Shown: piece after piece, positions 26,001-33,576 of the stretch
Numbering within the stretch: position 1 is the stretch's first letter
How the letters are laid out: every line of letters starts with the position of its first letter
Origin: Paenibacillus sp. PK3_47
GTDB taxonomy: Bacteria > Bacillota > Bacilli > Paenibacillales > Paenibacillaceae
Length of the DNA stretch: 64,000 nt
Direction of reading: 5' to 3'
Assembly: GCF_023520895.1 (NCBI RefSeq)
Contig: NZ_CP026029.1
Coordinates: 2,480,001-2,544,000 of the forward strand
Notes under the pieces: model-generated
The model's input: only the letters and a program-made list of their open reading frames with translations
Told to the model about the DNA's origin: nothing
Database searches by the model: none
Position numbers and translations under genes: made by a program

Positions 26001-26754
26001 GGAATTCATTGCGCATCCGGATGTGCGCATTGTCGCCGTCGGAACCGGACGGGAAGCCATGGAACAGCTGTCCAGCCATCATTTTGACTGCATGGTGCTT
26101 GATCTGGGATTGTCCGATATAAGCGGCTTCGATCTGCTTGAACAGATTAAGACCAACCGTAAACTGCAGACATTGCCTGTTATTATTTATACCGGTAAAG
26201 ATCTCAACAAGAGTGACGAACAGCGTCTGAAGCATTACGCCGAGAGCATTGTCATCAAGAACGTCCGTTCCATGGAACGGCTCTATGATGAAACAGCACT
26301 CTATCTGCACCGCAAGCATGCCGACCTTCCGCCGGACAAGCAGCTGCTGATCGAGAAGCTGCATAATCCGGAAGCCGCTTTTGCCGGCAAAAGCATCCTG
26401 CTTGTGGATGATGATATGCGCAATATCTTTGCGTTATCCAGCGTGCTGGAAGGCTATAATATGGATATCAGTTTTGCCCAGAACGGAAGGGAGGCGCTCG
26501 AGCATCTGGAGCAGCATCCGGAGACCGAGCTGGTGTTCATGGATATCATGATGCCGGAAATGGACGGATACGAAACGATGAAGCATATCCGGGCCAATCC
26601 CGAGTACGATCATCTTGTGATCATAGCCCTGACTGCCCGCGCCCTGGAGGAAGACCGGGTCAAATGCCTGCAGGCAGGGGCTTCTGATTATATTTCCAAA
26701 CCGATCAATACCACACAACTGGTAACCGTGCTGAAGGTGTGGTTGATTCAATAA
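23044..26754 (+). CDS. Large hybrid histidine kinase: HAMP-GAF-coiled coil-HisKA-HATPase-REC x3
   Basis: About 1236 residues from ATG 23044 (SD AAAGGCGG). Two TM helices (about 5-27 and 32-52), HAMP (about 55-105), GAF (about 130-280), then a very long coiled coil (about 285-545) built from heptads of the type AQTEELQ. HisKA follows with 'SHELRTPLNS' (His near 564), HATPase ('NNLLSNALKF', 'DTGIGIP', 'GTGLGLTICREL'), and three receiver domains: 'AAILLDLHLPVLDG', 'CMVLDLGLSDISG' and 'LVFMDIMMPEMDG'. No Hpt or DNA-binding domain is present. It is followed 53 bases later by a second kinase gene, probably its phosphorelay partner. The first receiver begins 'IIEEDAE' rather than a clean DD pair but retains acidic residues. 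Confidence 0.93.
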   Translation: MNIKQQVWLAAFVSSLMLSGMAAVSIIYLQGLPRVVSPVLAAAGIMAVILLAGNIQRTVGRGLGRIGVITRNIAQGTVDLTETSSEANDEFGQLASTFQGLAVDLHHKTIEERSLRLRAEEQAWINTEVSEMALMLQGSVHLQTASRIFISRLASSVGGNYGAIYMLQGNSLHFTAGYAFDEAASTRNAFELGAGLVGQCAVDKKMLILHNLPDNYITIHSGLGETPPSTLILLPVLYENDVVAVVELATMGELGDKERQLIERTGQNMGVLINTLADVARIEELLGETQLQKEELEAQTEELQEQTEELAAQTEELMAQTEELGMQKEQLLAQTEELRLQKEQIEEQMNLTAAQKSEIEAQAAELKQQAEELLTSNQDLKLQMELTARQKLEIQEQADELLAQTEELQDQKEELLAQTEELQAQTEELASQTEELAAQTEELQAQRDELAASNNQLQHQMELTARQKTEIQEQADKLLVQASTLQDQKEELLAQTQELQAQTEELASQTEELASQRDELSASNDQLQLQMELTDKQKEEIKAQAEEIFMAAQYKSEFLANVSHELRTPLNSLLILSQILAENKEQNLNVKQLEYVHTIFSAGKDLLQLIDEILDLAKLEVGKMTPVMEPVSLQDTSSHLYRHFEQQAKKKNLRLDVHCDSRIPGHVMTDGHRLQQIMNNLLSNALKFTPEQGSVSLFIRTNGDEIIFSVSDTGIGIPASKLESIFEAFQQADGTTSRKYGGTGLGLTICRELASLLGGRIEVDSVEGKGSTFSLIIPAVEPGSEAMKLAAAELAAAPAAEFSSPEPAARENPSFRESFIPDISISNPKLLQFAEMDDDRNNLDSSDTLLLIIEEDAEFAAILLELARSRGFKAIVAFQGDQGLALAHAYKPAAILLDLHLPVLDGWAIISRLKSRPELRHIPVHVISTAEENQQSLAMGALSFWKKPSDEAELEAAFLQIETYIRRPVKSLLIVEDNQVLRSSLVEFIAHPDVRIVAVGTGREAMEQLSSHHFDCMVLDLGLSDISGFDLLEQIKTNRKLQTLPVIIYTGKDLNKSDEQRLKHYAESIVIKNVRSMERLYDETALYLHRKHADLPPDKQLLIEKLHNPEAAFAGKSILLVDDDMRNIFALSSVLEGYNMDISFAQNGREALEHLEQHPETELVFMDIMMPEMDGYETMKHIRANPEYDHLVIIALTARALEEDRVKCLQAGASDYISKPINTTQLVTVLKVWLIQ
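23925..24670 (+). repeat. Heptad-coding tandem repeats inside the hybrid kinase
   Basis: Degenerate 21-bp units encode AQTEELQ-like heptads, arranged in two larger blocks that share 'SN(D/N)QL..QMELT..QK.EI..QA'. The repeats are in frame and stay coding throughout. Confidence 0.85.
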
Positions 26755-26807
26755 CCATCCGGATGTAGACTTATCATCAGATCATTTAGCTAACCGCGGG
26801 AGGAATC

Positions 26808-27983
26808 ATGGAATATCCTGTTAATATTCTACTTGTTGATGACCGGCCGGATGAATTCCTGAATATCCAGGCTGTGCTTACAGACACAAATTATCAGCTG
26901 GTTTACGCCTCTTCCGGTATGGATGCCTTGAAATGCCTGCTGGAGCAGGAGTTTGCCCTGATCATCATGGATGTATTAATGCCGGACATGGACGGGTTTG
27001 AAACGGCCAGACGGATTAAGATGCGCAAGAAATCGCGCAACATCCCGATTATATTCCTGACCTCTCTGACTTCCGAGCTGGAGAACTATATGATGGCCTA
27101 CACAGCGGGTGCGATTGATTTTCTGACCAAGCCCTTCCATCCCCTTGTCTTAAGAAGCAAGATTGACGGCTTTGTGCGGCTCTTTCAGACGAACAAGGCG
27201 CTGCAGCTCAAAACGCAGGAGCTGGAGGCGGCCAATGTTGTGCTGACCGAGCTGAAGGAGACGGCCGAGGTCGCCCTGCAAATCAAAAGCGGCTTTCTCG
27301 CTATGATGAGCCATGAGATCCGCACTCCGCTGAACGGAATTATTGCGATGTCGGATGTACTTAGAAGCTCTGACCTTTCGGCAGACGATCTGGAAATGGC
27401 AGAGATCATTCATACCAGCGGCCATGCCCTGGTGTCCGTCATCAATCATATTCTGGATTTCACGAAGATTGAGTCAGGTAAAATGGAGCTTGATTACACA
27501 CTGTTTAGCCTGCATGACTGTCTGAAGGGAACAGTAGACCTGTTCAAGGCACTGGCCAAGGAACGGGATCTTCATCTGGAGACCTATATTGACCCCGCCC
27601 TTCCCGCCCTGATGATCGGAGACCCCAACCGGCTCAGACAGGTGTTGAACAATCTGATCGGCAATGCCATCAAATTCACGTCCTCAGGCGGAGTCAAGAT
27701 CCGTGCCGGACTCAGGCAGGCGATTGACGGGGTTCTGCAGGTGGAATTCATTGTTGAGGATACGGGAATCGGCATTCCGGCGGATAAAATGAAATACCTC
27801 TTCCAGCCGTTCACCCAGATCGACGCTACAATTAACCGCAAGTTCGGCGGTACAGGTCTGGGCCTGTCGATCTGCAAAATGCTGGTTGAACTAATGGGCG
27901 GCACTATCTATGCCAAGTCCGAAGTCGATCAGGGATCGGCATTTATCTTTACCATTCAGGTTACTGAGGGACAGCCCCGGTAA
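26808..27983 (+). CDS. Soluble REC-HisKA-HATPase hybrid kinase
   Basis: 391 residues, no TM segment. N-terminal REC ('NILLVDDRPDEF', acceptor in 'LIIMDVLMPDMDG' near residue 55, Lys in 'FLTKPF'), short coil, HisKA 'SHEIRTPLNG' (His near 168), HATPase with 'NNLIGNAIKF', 'DTGIGIP' and 'GTGLGLSICKML'. REC-first kinases act as intermediates that receive phosphate or are allosterically controlled by their receiver. It is in an operon with the triple-REC kinase. Start ATG 26808 has GGGAGG upstream. Confidence 0.92.
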   Translation: MEYPVNILLVDDRPDEFLNIQAVLTDTNYQLVYASSGMDALKCLLEQEFALIIMDVLMPDMDGFETARRIKMRKKSRNIPIIFLTSLTSELENYMMAYTAGAIDFLTKPFHPLVLRSKIDGFVRLFQTNKALQLKTQELEAANVVLTELKETAEVALQIKSGFLAMMSHEIRTPLNGIIAMSDVLRSSDLSADDLEMAEIIHTSGHALVSVINHILDFTKIESGKMELDYTLFSLHDCLKGTVDLFKALAKERDLHLETYIDPALPALMIGDPNRLRQVLNNLIGNAIKFTSSGGVKIRAGLRQAIDGVLQVEFIVEDTGIGIPADKMKYLFQPFTQIDATINRKFGGTGLGLSICKMLVELMGGTIYAKSEVDQGSAFIFTIQVTEGQPR

Positions 27984-27992
27984 AATAAACAA

Positions 27993-28042
27993 AGCACAAA
28001 AACCGCAAATCTCCGTGCAAGGAGATTTGCGGTTTTTGTGCT
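27993..28042. terminator. Bidirectional terminator
   Basis: 22-bp perfect inverted repeat (AGCACAAAAACCGCAAATCT...) with A/T-rich flanks between convergent kinase and SLH genes. Confidence 0.9.
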
Positions 28043-28052
28043 GCAGCTATGC

Positions 28053-28733
28053 TTACTGTGGATAGCCCTCAGCAGGGGCCGGATGGGCTGCAATGTATTC
28101 AAGCGCATTGTAGACCATTTCCGCCGCTTCAGCGCGGGTCACTTCCTGTGCCGGATGGAACTTCCCGCCAGAGTCCAGACTGGCGATTCCAAACACCAGC
28201 GCCCGCTGGATGGAGCCGTCATACCCTGCGGTGAATTCGCTGCCGTCGGCCATCTCCACCGGCATAATCTTGATCATCGGGAGGTTGCTGTGCTTCTCAA
28301 CCGCCAGCATCAGCTGGTGAGTGAATTCTTCGCGGGTCCAATTCTCTGCAGGATCGAGATCAGCCGGCAGGCCGAGATCGTTATTTGCTGCGATAATCAG
28401 CGCAGGTGCATACCAGGCAGCATCATTGGCATTCGCAAAATAATCCGTTGCCTTAGGCTCCTTGACGAACCGGAGCAGATCAATATTCAGGTCTAACGCA
28501 TTGACGAACAGCTGGATTCCCTGTGCTGCAGTAACCGGGCCGTCCGGCAGAAACTTGCTGCCGCTGACACCCTGGACAATGCCTTTCTGCTGCAGTGCTG
28601 AAATTTTATCCTTGGCAGGTATCCCTTCCAGATCACTGAAGAATCCGGAAGCCGCAAAGCTTTGTCCCCCCAGCGTCAGGGCGAGCACAGCTGCCGCCGT
28701 TAATGTAAACCGTTTAATTACCGGGCTTCTCAT
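28053..28733 (-). CDS. SLH-domain cell-surface protein
   Basis: 226 residues: signal peptide (about 1-30, ends SFAASG) and about three SLH-like modules ('FFSDLEGIPAKDKISALQQKGIVQGVSGSKFLPDGPVTAAQGIQLFVNAL', then a diverged unit around 'DAAWYAPALIIAANNDLG', then 'QRALVFGIASLDSGGKFHPAQEVTRAEAAEMVYNALE', given here only as outline motifs). SLH modules bind pyruvylated secondary wall polymer. No additional catalytic domain, so it is probably a small wall-associated structural or regulatory protein. SD GAGGTGA before ATG 28733. The gene is monocistronic. Confidence 0.82.
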   Translation of the reverse strand: MRSPVIKRFTLTAAAVLALTLGGQSFAASGFFSDLEGIPAKDKISALQQKGIVQGVSGSKFLPDGPVTAAQGIQLFVNALDLNIDLLRFVKEPKATDYFANANDAAWYAPALIIAANNDLGLPADLDPAENWTREEFTHQLMLAVEKHSNLPMIKIMPVEMADGSEFTAGYDGSIQRALVFGIASLDSGGKFHPAQEVTRAEAAEMVYNALEYIAAHPAPAEGYPQ

Positions 28734-28863
28734 AACCTGTCACCTCACAGTAAATTTGTAGGCTCTACCTCTGCTTCTTTCTTCCAGACGGACAGGATCA
28801 GGAAAGGTTGCAGGCTATATCCGGTCATTATCCAGCCGGAAAAGCTGCATGATCGTTAACAGT

Positions 28864-29256
28864 CTACTCAGCACCCGTCGTCTGTACCTGCGGGTTCTTC
28901 TGGTTAAGCACACTATCTTCCAGCATACCGTCAATATCTCCGTGTTCCCTGCGGATATGCTGTTCACCCCATGCACAGAGGGAATCCAGAATCGTCTGCA
29001 GTGACCGGCCGTATTCACTGAGCTCGTACTCCACCTTGGGCGGCACCTGATTATAGCTGATCCTGTTCACGATACCGTCCTGCTCAAGCTCGCGGAGCTG
29101 CTGGGTGAGCATTTTCTGCGTAATATTCGGCATATGCCGCTTCAGATCACTTGTCCGCATCCGGCCATGATTCAGATGGCAGAGGATGACACACTTCCAC
29201 TTGCCCCCGATGACCTCAAGCGTTGCTTCAACCGAGATATTATATTTTTTAACCAT
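28864..29256 (-). CDS. ytcD: HxlR-family redox-type regulator (YtcD-like)
   Basis: 130 residues with the HxlR winged helix: 'EATLEVIGGKWKCVILCHL' (with the conserved cysteine), 'RTSDLKRHMPNITQKMLTQQLRELEQDGIVNRISY' and 'VEYELSEYGRSL'. Divergent from an MFS transporter gene followed by an aldo/keto reductase gene, the same set as B. subtilis ytcD-ytbDE. Cysteines in 'WKCVILC' are the kind oxidised in HxlR sensors. It should repress the divergent operon through the palindromes at 29307-29340. SD GGAGG before ATG 29256. Confidence 0.88.
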   Translation of the reverse strand: MVKKYNISVEATLEVIGGKWKCVILCHLNHGRMRTSDLKRHMPNITQKMLTQQLRELEQDGIVNRISYNQVPPKVEYELSEYGRSLQTILDSLCAWGEQHIRREHGDIDGMLEDSVLNQKNPQVQTTGAE

Positions 29257-29306
29257 AAAGGTTCCTCCCGAAAGTTATATTTGCATGTTCATTCCGTAGC
29301 GGTACA

Positions 29307-29340
29307 GGTACTTTTTAGTACCTATAGTACTTTAAAGTAC
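29307..29340. promoter_or_regulatory. Two palindromic HxlR-type operators
   Basis: GGTACTTTTTAGTACC (29307-29322) and GTACTTTAAAGTAC (29327-29340), centres 19 bp apart, lie between divergent ytcD and ytbD. Their GTAC-N6-GTAC form and position fit HxlR binding sites. Confidence 0.7.
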
Positions 29341-29417
29341 GTACTACCCTTTATCGAACGGATAATCCATAATAGCATTTACCGGCCGGTGATTACCATA
29401 GTGTAGGAGTGGAAAGC

Positions 29418-30623
29418 ATGTTTATAGCTCAAAGAAGAAGTACCCTTGCGCTGCTGGCCTTGGCAATCAGCGCCTTTGCAATAGGGACAACCGAGTTTGT
29501 CAGTGTCGGCCTGCTGCCGCTCATCGCTGATGACCTGAATATATCCGTAACTGCTGCCGGATTAACCGTAACTTTGTACGCACTGGGTGTAACCTTTGGA
29601 GCACCGGTGATTACATCCCTGACCTCAGCAGTCTCACGCAAAACACTGCTGGTCTCGCTGATGGTCCTGTTCATCGCAGGCAACGGTCTTGCCGCTGCTG
29701 CAGACAGCCTTGCCGTACTGCTGACTGCCCGGGTAATCTCGGCCCTCTCCCATGGCCTGTTCATGTCGATTGCCTCTACAATCGCCGCAGATCTGGTACC
29801 GGAAGACCGCAGAGCCGGCGCGATATCCATTATGTTCACCGGACTTACAGTAGCCACCGTAACCGGTGTGCCGCTCGGCACGTTCCTGGGACAGCAGCTG
29901 GGCTGGCGTGCCGCTTTCATTGCAATTGTCATTACCGGGATCCTTGCACTGGCTGCCAATCTGGCGCTTGTACCCTCCGCTCTCCGCAAAGGGGTAAGGA
30001 CGCCGCTGGCCGAGCAGGTCAAGCTGGTGACCAATGGCCGCCTGCTGCTTGCCTTTGCCATTACGGCTCTCGGTTATGGCGGCACCTTTGTCGTCTTCAC
30101 TTACTTATCGCCGCTGCTACATGAAGTCAGCGGATTCAAGGAACAGACGGTTGCCGTCATTCTCCTCCTATACGGGATAGCTATTGCTGTCGGAAATGTG
30201 ATCGGCGGCAAGGCAGCCAACCGGAAACCGATGAATGCCCTGTTCTATATGTTTGCGCTGCAGACTGTTGTTCTGCTGATTCTGACCTTTACCGCTCCGT
30301 TTAAATCTGCGGCTCTGATCACTATTTTCTTTATGGGGCTGCTGGCTTTCATGAATGTCCCCGGCCTGCAGATATTCGTAGTGATGCTTGCTGAACGCTA
30401 CGCTCCCAATGCCAGAGATATTGCCTCGGCAGTCAATATTGCCGCCTTTAACGCAGGCATTGCCATCGGCGCCTATCTCGGAGGAATTGTTACAGATCAT
30501 CTGGGGCTGATTCATACCGCCTGGGTAGGTTCACTCATGGTTCTGGGAGCTGTTGTCCTTACAGCCTGGAGCCGTGCCCTGGAACGTAAAGAAGAGACTA
30601 CCCTACAGACCGTTACCGGCTGA
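29418..30623 (+). CDS. ytbD: MFS drug/sugar efflux transporter (YtbD-like)
   Basis: About 401 residues, 12 TM helices of the DHA1/AraJ-type MFS class. 'AISAFAIGTTEFVSVGLLPLIADDL' at helix 1 and 'RVISALSHGLFMSIASTIAADLVPEDRRAGAISIMFTGLTVA' around helices 4-5 are characteristic. ATG 29418 chosen because AGGAG lies nine bases upstream; the GTG nine bases earlier overlaps that SD. Co-directional with the reductase gene 72 bases downstream. Confidence 0.88.
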   Translation: MFIAQRRSTLALLALAISAFAIGTTEFVSVGLLPLIADDLNISVTAAGLTVTLYALGVTFGAPVITSLTSAVSRKTLLVSLMVLFIAGNGLAAAADSLAVLLTARVISALSHGLFMSIASTIAADLVPEDRRAGAISIMFTGLTVATVTGVPLGTFLGQQLGWRAAFIAIVITGILALAANLALVPSALRKGVRTPLAEQVKLVTNGRLLLAFAITALGYGGTFVVFTYLSPLLHEVSGFKEQTVAVILLLYGIAIAVGNVIGGKAANRKPMNALFYMFALQTVVLLILTFTAPFKSAALITIFFMGLLAFMNVPGLQIFVVMLAERYAPNARDIASAVNIAAFNAGIAIGAYLGGIVTDHLGLIHTAWVGSLMVLGAVVLTAWSRALERKEETTLQTVTG

Positions 30624-30695
30624 CGTTCCCATCCGGCGGCATTCAGCCAACTTTACAAAGACACATTTAATATCATTTCAGGAGGTCATTTATTT

Positions 30696-31538
30696 ATGAC
30701 ACAGCATATACAAAACAAAACTGTATTACAAAACGGTGTAAACATGCCTTGGCTTGGACTCGGTGTTTTTCAGGTCGCTGATAATGAGGAGTTAATTCAT
30801 GCAGTAAAATCGGCTATTGCCCACGGCTACCGCAGCATTGATACTGCGGCTATCTATGAGAATGAACGCGGAGTCGGACAGGCGGTGGCTGAAGCGATGA
30901 TTGAGAATAAGCTCACGCGCGGGGACCTGTTCATCACTTCGAAGGTTTGGAATGCCGATCTGGGGTATGAGGAGACACTGGCTGCTTTCGAAGTCAGCCT
31001 TAAGAAGCTCGGCCTTGCATATCTGGACCTGTATCTTATTCATTGGCCGGTCAACGGAAAATATAAAGAGGCCTGGAGAGCAATGGAAACCTTGTATCAG
31101 CAAGGCCGCATCAGAGCAATTGGTGTAAGTAATTTTCAGATTCATCATCTGGAGGATCTTATCGCAGACGCCGCTGTCAAGCCGATGGTGAACCAGGTGG
31201 AGATGCACCCTTACCTCTCCCAGCAGGAGCTGCGCAGCTTCTGCAAGGAACAGGGCATCCAGATTGAAGCCTGGGCACCTCTGATGCAGGGCGGGCTGCT
31301 GGATCAGCCTGTGCTGCAGGAAATTGCCGCGAAATACGGCAAATCGGTTGCCCAGACCATTCTCCGCTGGGATCTGCAGCACGGCATAGTGACGATACCC
31401 AAGTCGACCAAAGAGCAGCGGATTATCGAGAATGCTTCCCTGTTCGATTTCCGGCTGAGTGCTGAAGATATGGCCCGGATTGACAGCCTGAACCGTGACC
31501 AGCGGGTGGGGCCTGACCCGGACAACTTCGATTTCTAA
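30696..31538 (+). CDS. ytbE: Aldo/keto reductase (YtbE-like)
   Basis: 280 residues, (beta/alpha)8 NADPH-dependent reductase. Catalytic tetrad visible: Asp and Tyr in 'SIDTAAIYENERGVG', Lys in 'FITSKVWNADLGY', His in 'LYLIHWPV'; the NADP-binding end is 'TIPKSTKEQRIIENASLFDF'. It reduces aldehydes such as methylglyoxal or lipid-derived carbonyls. SD AGGAGG before ATG 30696. Under predicted YtcD control with the upstream exporter, suggesting detoxification of reactive carbonyl or quinone-like compounds. Confidence 0.93.
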   Translation: MTQHIQNKTVLQNGVNMPWLGLGVFQVADNEELIHAVKSAIAHGYRSIDTAAIYENERGVGQAVAEAMIENKLTRGDLFITSKVWNADLGYEETLAAFEVSLKKLGLAYLDLYLIHWPVNGKYKEAWRAMETLYQQGRIRAIGVSNFQIHHLEDLIADAAVKPMVNQVEMHPYLSQQELRSFCKEQGIQIEAWAPLMQGGLLDQPVLQEIAAKYGKSVAQTILRWDLQHGIVTIPKSTKEQRIIENASLFDFRLSAEDMARIDSLNRDQRVGPDPDNFDF

Positions 31539-31550
31539 GCTTCCGGTTAA

Positions 31551-32480
31551 TTATTGGCCTCCTACCACGGCAATGAGCACGGGCAGGACAAGGAATGATG
31601 CCAGGGTCGTCCAGACAATGCAGCGCGATACCAGCGAAGGCGAGCTGCCGAACCGCTCGGCGAGCACCACGGAGTTAACGGCCACAGGCATGGAGGCAAG
31701 CACCAGCAGGACGGAGAATAAAGTTCCTGTGATATTCAGCAGGGACAATACAGCTGCGGCAAGCAGCGGAGCCAGCAGCAGGCGGACTGTGATGCCCGTC
31801 CAGAAGGCCAGCTGGACGTTGCGCTGTGTATGGGCGGCTCTGACCTTGACCATCTGTGCTCCCAGGATGGCAAGCACCACGGGTGAATAGGCGGCAGCCG
31901 CCATCGATACCCCTGATGCCAGCTCCCCGGGCATATGCAGGCCAAGGCCCCGCAGCAGGAAGGCCAGAATAGCCGCGTAGATCGACGGCAGGGAGAACAC
32001 GGACTTCACGGCGCTTTTTACCGAAAACTGCGATCTGGCGGCAAAGTAAACCCCGATGGTATTTACGATTACCATTTGAGCAATGACGTAGACGGATGCC
32101 TTATCCAGGCCAAGCTGCCCAAAAGCCAGCAGCACCAGCGGAAGCCCGTAATTGACGCTGTTTGTAAATGTGGAAATCAGCGTCAAGCCCGCCGCTTCCG
32201 CAGGTGCCAGTTTCAATATTTTGCTCAGCACATTTGCCAGCCCCCACAGAAGAAACAGGTTCAGCAGTGAGAAAGCGAGCGTCTTGTACACATCATCCAG
32301 TGAAATCTCTGCCGTTGCCAGCGTGTCCAGAATAATGGCCGGACTGAGAAAATAAAGATACAGCGTAAGCAGCGGTTTGGTGTCGAGATTCTTGAACCGG
32401 CCCAGCAGCGCTCCGGCACCCACCGGAATCGACAGCGGGACAATAACCTCTACCAAGGTTGTTAACACGGTTTGAATCAC
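31551..32480 (-). CDS. AEC-family (auxin efflux carrier-like) permease
   Basis: 309 residues with about ten TM helices and the AEC pattern: 'VPLSIPVGAGALLGRF', 'SPAIILDTLA' near helix 2, 'TFTNSVNYGLPLVLLAFG' (conserved N-x-x-x-G-L-P), and 'SMPVAVNSVVLAERFG' near the end. Family members export or import organic acids such as malate; substrate not deducible here. GTG start at 32480 with AGAGGAG SD. It ends 12 bases from the convergent reductase gene, with no terminator between. Confidence 0.85.
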   Translation of the reverse strand: MIQTVLTTLVEVIVPLSIPVGAGALLGRFKNLDTKPLLTLYLYFLSPAIILDTLATAEISLDDVYKTLAFSLLNLFLLWGLANVLSKILKLAPAEAAGLTLISTFTNSVNYGLPLVLLAFGQLGLDKASVYVIAQMVIVNTIGVYFAARSQFSVKSAVKSVFSLPSIYAAILAFLLRGLGLHMPGELASGVSMAAAAYSPVVLAILGAQMVKVRAAHTQRNVQLAFWTGITVRLLLAPLLAAAVLSLLNITGTLFSVLLVLASMPVAVNSVVLAERFGSSPSLVSRCIVWTTLASFLVLPVLIAVVGGQ

Positions 32481-32602
32481 AATCAGGACTCCTCTGTTCT
32501 ATAGTTTCCCTTACTATAACGCCATTATGCCGGCATCGTCCAAGATGTGAGGGCAATATGCTTAATAGATAATGCCTATGCAGCCCGCAATCTGCCTCAC
32601 CG

Positions 32603-32648
32603 CAAAAAAATCCCCATTCCCTTGGTACAAGGGGACGGGGATTTTTTT
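32603..32648. terminator. Bidirectional terminator after greA
   Basis: Stem ATCCCC(A/G)T(C)CCCTT.../...GGGGAT flanked by A7 and T7; its outer edge touches the greA stop. Confidence 0.88.
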
Positions 32649-33123
32649 ACATTTTGATCTCCAGCAGCTCGTATTTAATGACGCCCATTGGAGCATTTAC
32701 GCTGATGACATCGCCGACTTTTTTGCCGATCAGCTCTTTGCCCAAGGGACTTTCGTAAGAAATCTTGTTGTCCAGCACATCGGCCTCAGCCGGGCCAACC
32801 ACTCTGTATTCAATTTTTTCGGAGTACTCTACATCATTCAGGATAACCAGCATACCCACGCTTACTTTGCTCAGATCCATCTTGCTCTCGTCAACGATCT
32901 GGGCTTTGGTCAGCATTTTTTCCAGAGTCATGATGCGGGTCTCCATAAACGACTGGTCTTCCTTAGCCGAGTGGTATTCGCTGTTCTCCTTCAAATCCCC
33001 GTAGCTAATGGCCAGCTTAAGCCTGGCTGCAAGCTCCTTGCGCCCCACTTCCTTGAGCTCCCTGAGCTCTTCCTCCAGCTTGGCTAATCCTTCTTTGGTC
33101 AAAAATACTTCTTCATTGGACAT
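32647..33123 (-). CDS. greA: Transcription elongation factor GreA
   Basis: 158 residues from ATG 33123 (MSNEEVF...), SD TAGGAG. N-terminal antiparallel coiled coil with the conserved tip acidic residues ('ISYGDLKENSEYHSAKEDQSFMETRI') that enter the RNA polymerase secondary channel and stimulate cleavage of backtracked transcripts; C-terminal FKBP-like domain ('YRVVGPAEADVLDNKISYESPLGKEL'). Length matches the family. A 28-residue upstream extension in the same frame has no RBS and is not included. Confidence 0.96.
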   Translation of the reverse strand: MSNEEVFLTKEGLAKLEEELRELKEVGRKELAARLKLAISYGDLKENSEYHSAKEDQSFMETRIMTLEKMLTKAQIVDESKMDLSKVSVGMLVILNDVEYSEKIEYRVVGPAEADVLDNKISYESPLGKELIGKKVGDVISVNAPMGVIKYELLEIKM

Positions 33124-33229
33124 GTGTTTACAACTCCTATTTTGGCCTGCTTTATTGTATTCTACCCCATATTTCCCCAACATGCGAAAAATAACTGATC
33201 CCACCACAGGGGCGGCCGATTACATTAGC

Positions 33230-33253
33230 AAAAACCCCGGACAAAGCCCGGGG
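33230..33253 (-). terminator. Intrinsic terminator
   Basis: Minus-strand CCCCGGGC TTTGT CCGGGG stem followed by five T, downstream of the 95-residue gene. Confidence 0.82.
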
Positions 33254-33268
33254 CTTTCTGACATTCTG

Positions 33269-33556
33269 TTATTCCGGAAGATGCTCTTTGCAGAAATCAT
33301 GCAAAACCGCTTCTTCATCCTCTTCCAGATCAAAATCAAGCAGCTTGCCGGTTGTTGTCTCCAGCAGGTCATAGGTAACGATGCTGAACTGCCCCTCCAG
33401 GACTTTGGCCACCACACGGGCCGAAACCCCGCCTTCTACGTACAGTTCATCATCTTCCGGCACATCCAGCTGAATGACATACTCGTAACGTTTACCGCTA
33501 ATGATCCCGAACGGATCTCTTACATCCTCCACAGTGTAGCTTGCAAAGGTCAGCAT
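33269..33556 (-). CDS. Small conserved acidic Bacillales protein (DUF6509-like)
   Basis: 95 residues, acidic, no TM helix. The features 'YTVEDVRDPFGIISGKRYEYVIQLDVPEDDELY' and the acidic C-terminal block 'LDFDLEEDEEAVLHDFCKEHL' match what I recall of DUF6509, a small conserved Bacillales protein of unknown function; this identification is from memory. SD AAGGAA before ATG 33556. The gene lies 20 bases after rlmN on the same strand and is probably co-transcribed with it. Confidence 0.7.
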   Translation of the reverse strand: MLTFASYTVEDVRDPFGIISGKRYEYVIQLDVPEDDELYVEGGVSARVVAKVLEGQFSIVTYDLLETTTGKLLDFDLEEDEEAVLHDFCKEHLPE

Positions 33557-33576
33557 TTACATTCCTTCTTTCCTTG

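Noticed and set aside
24601..26364. A 587-residue minus-strand open frame opposite the large hybrid kinase
   Set aside because: It lies fully antisense to a protein with complete HisKA, HATPase and REC motifs; it has no RBS and no recognisable domain.
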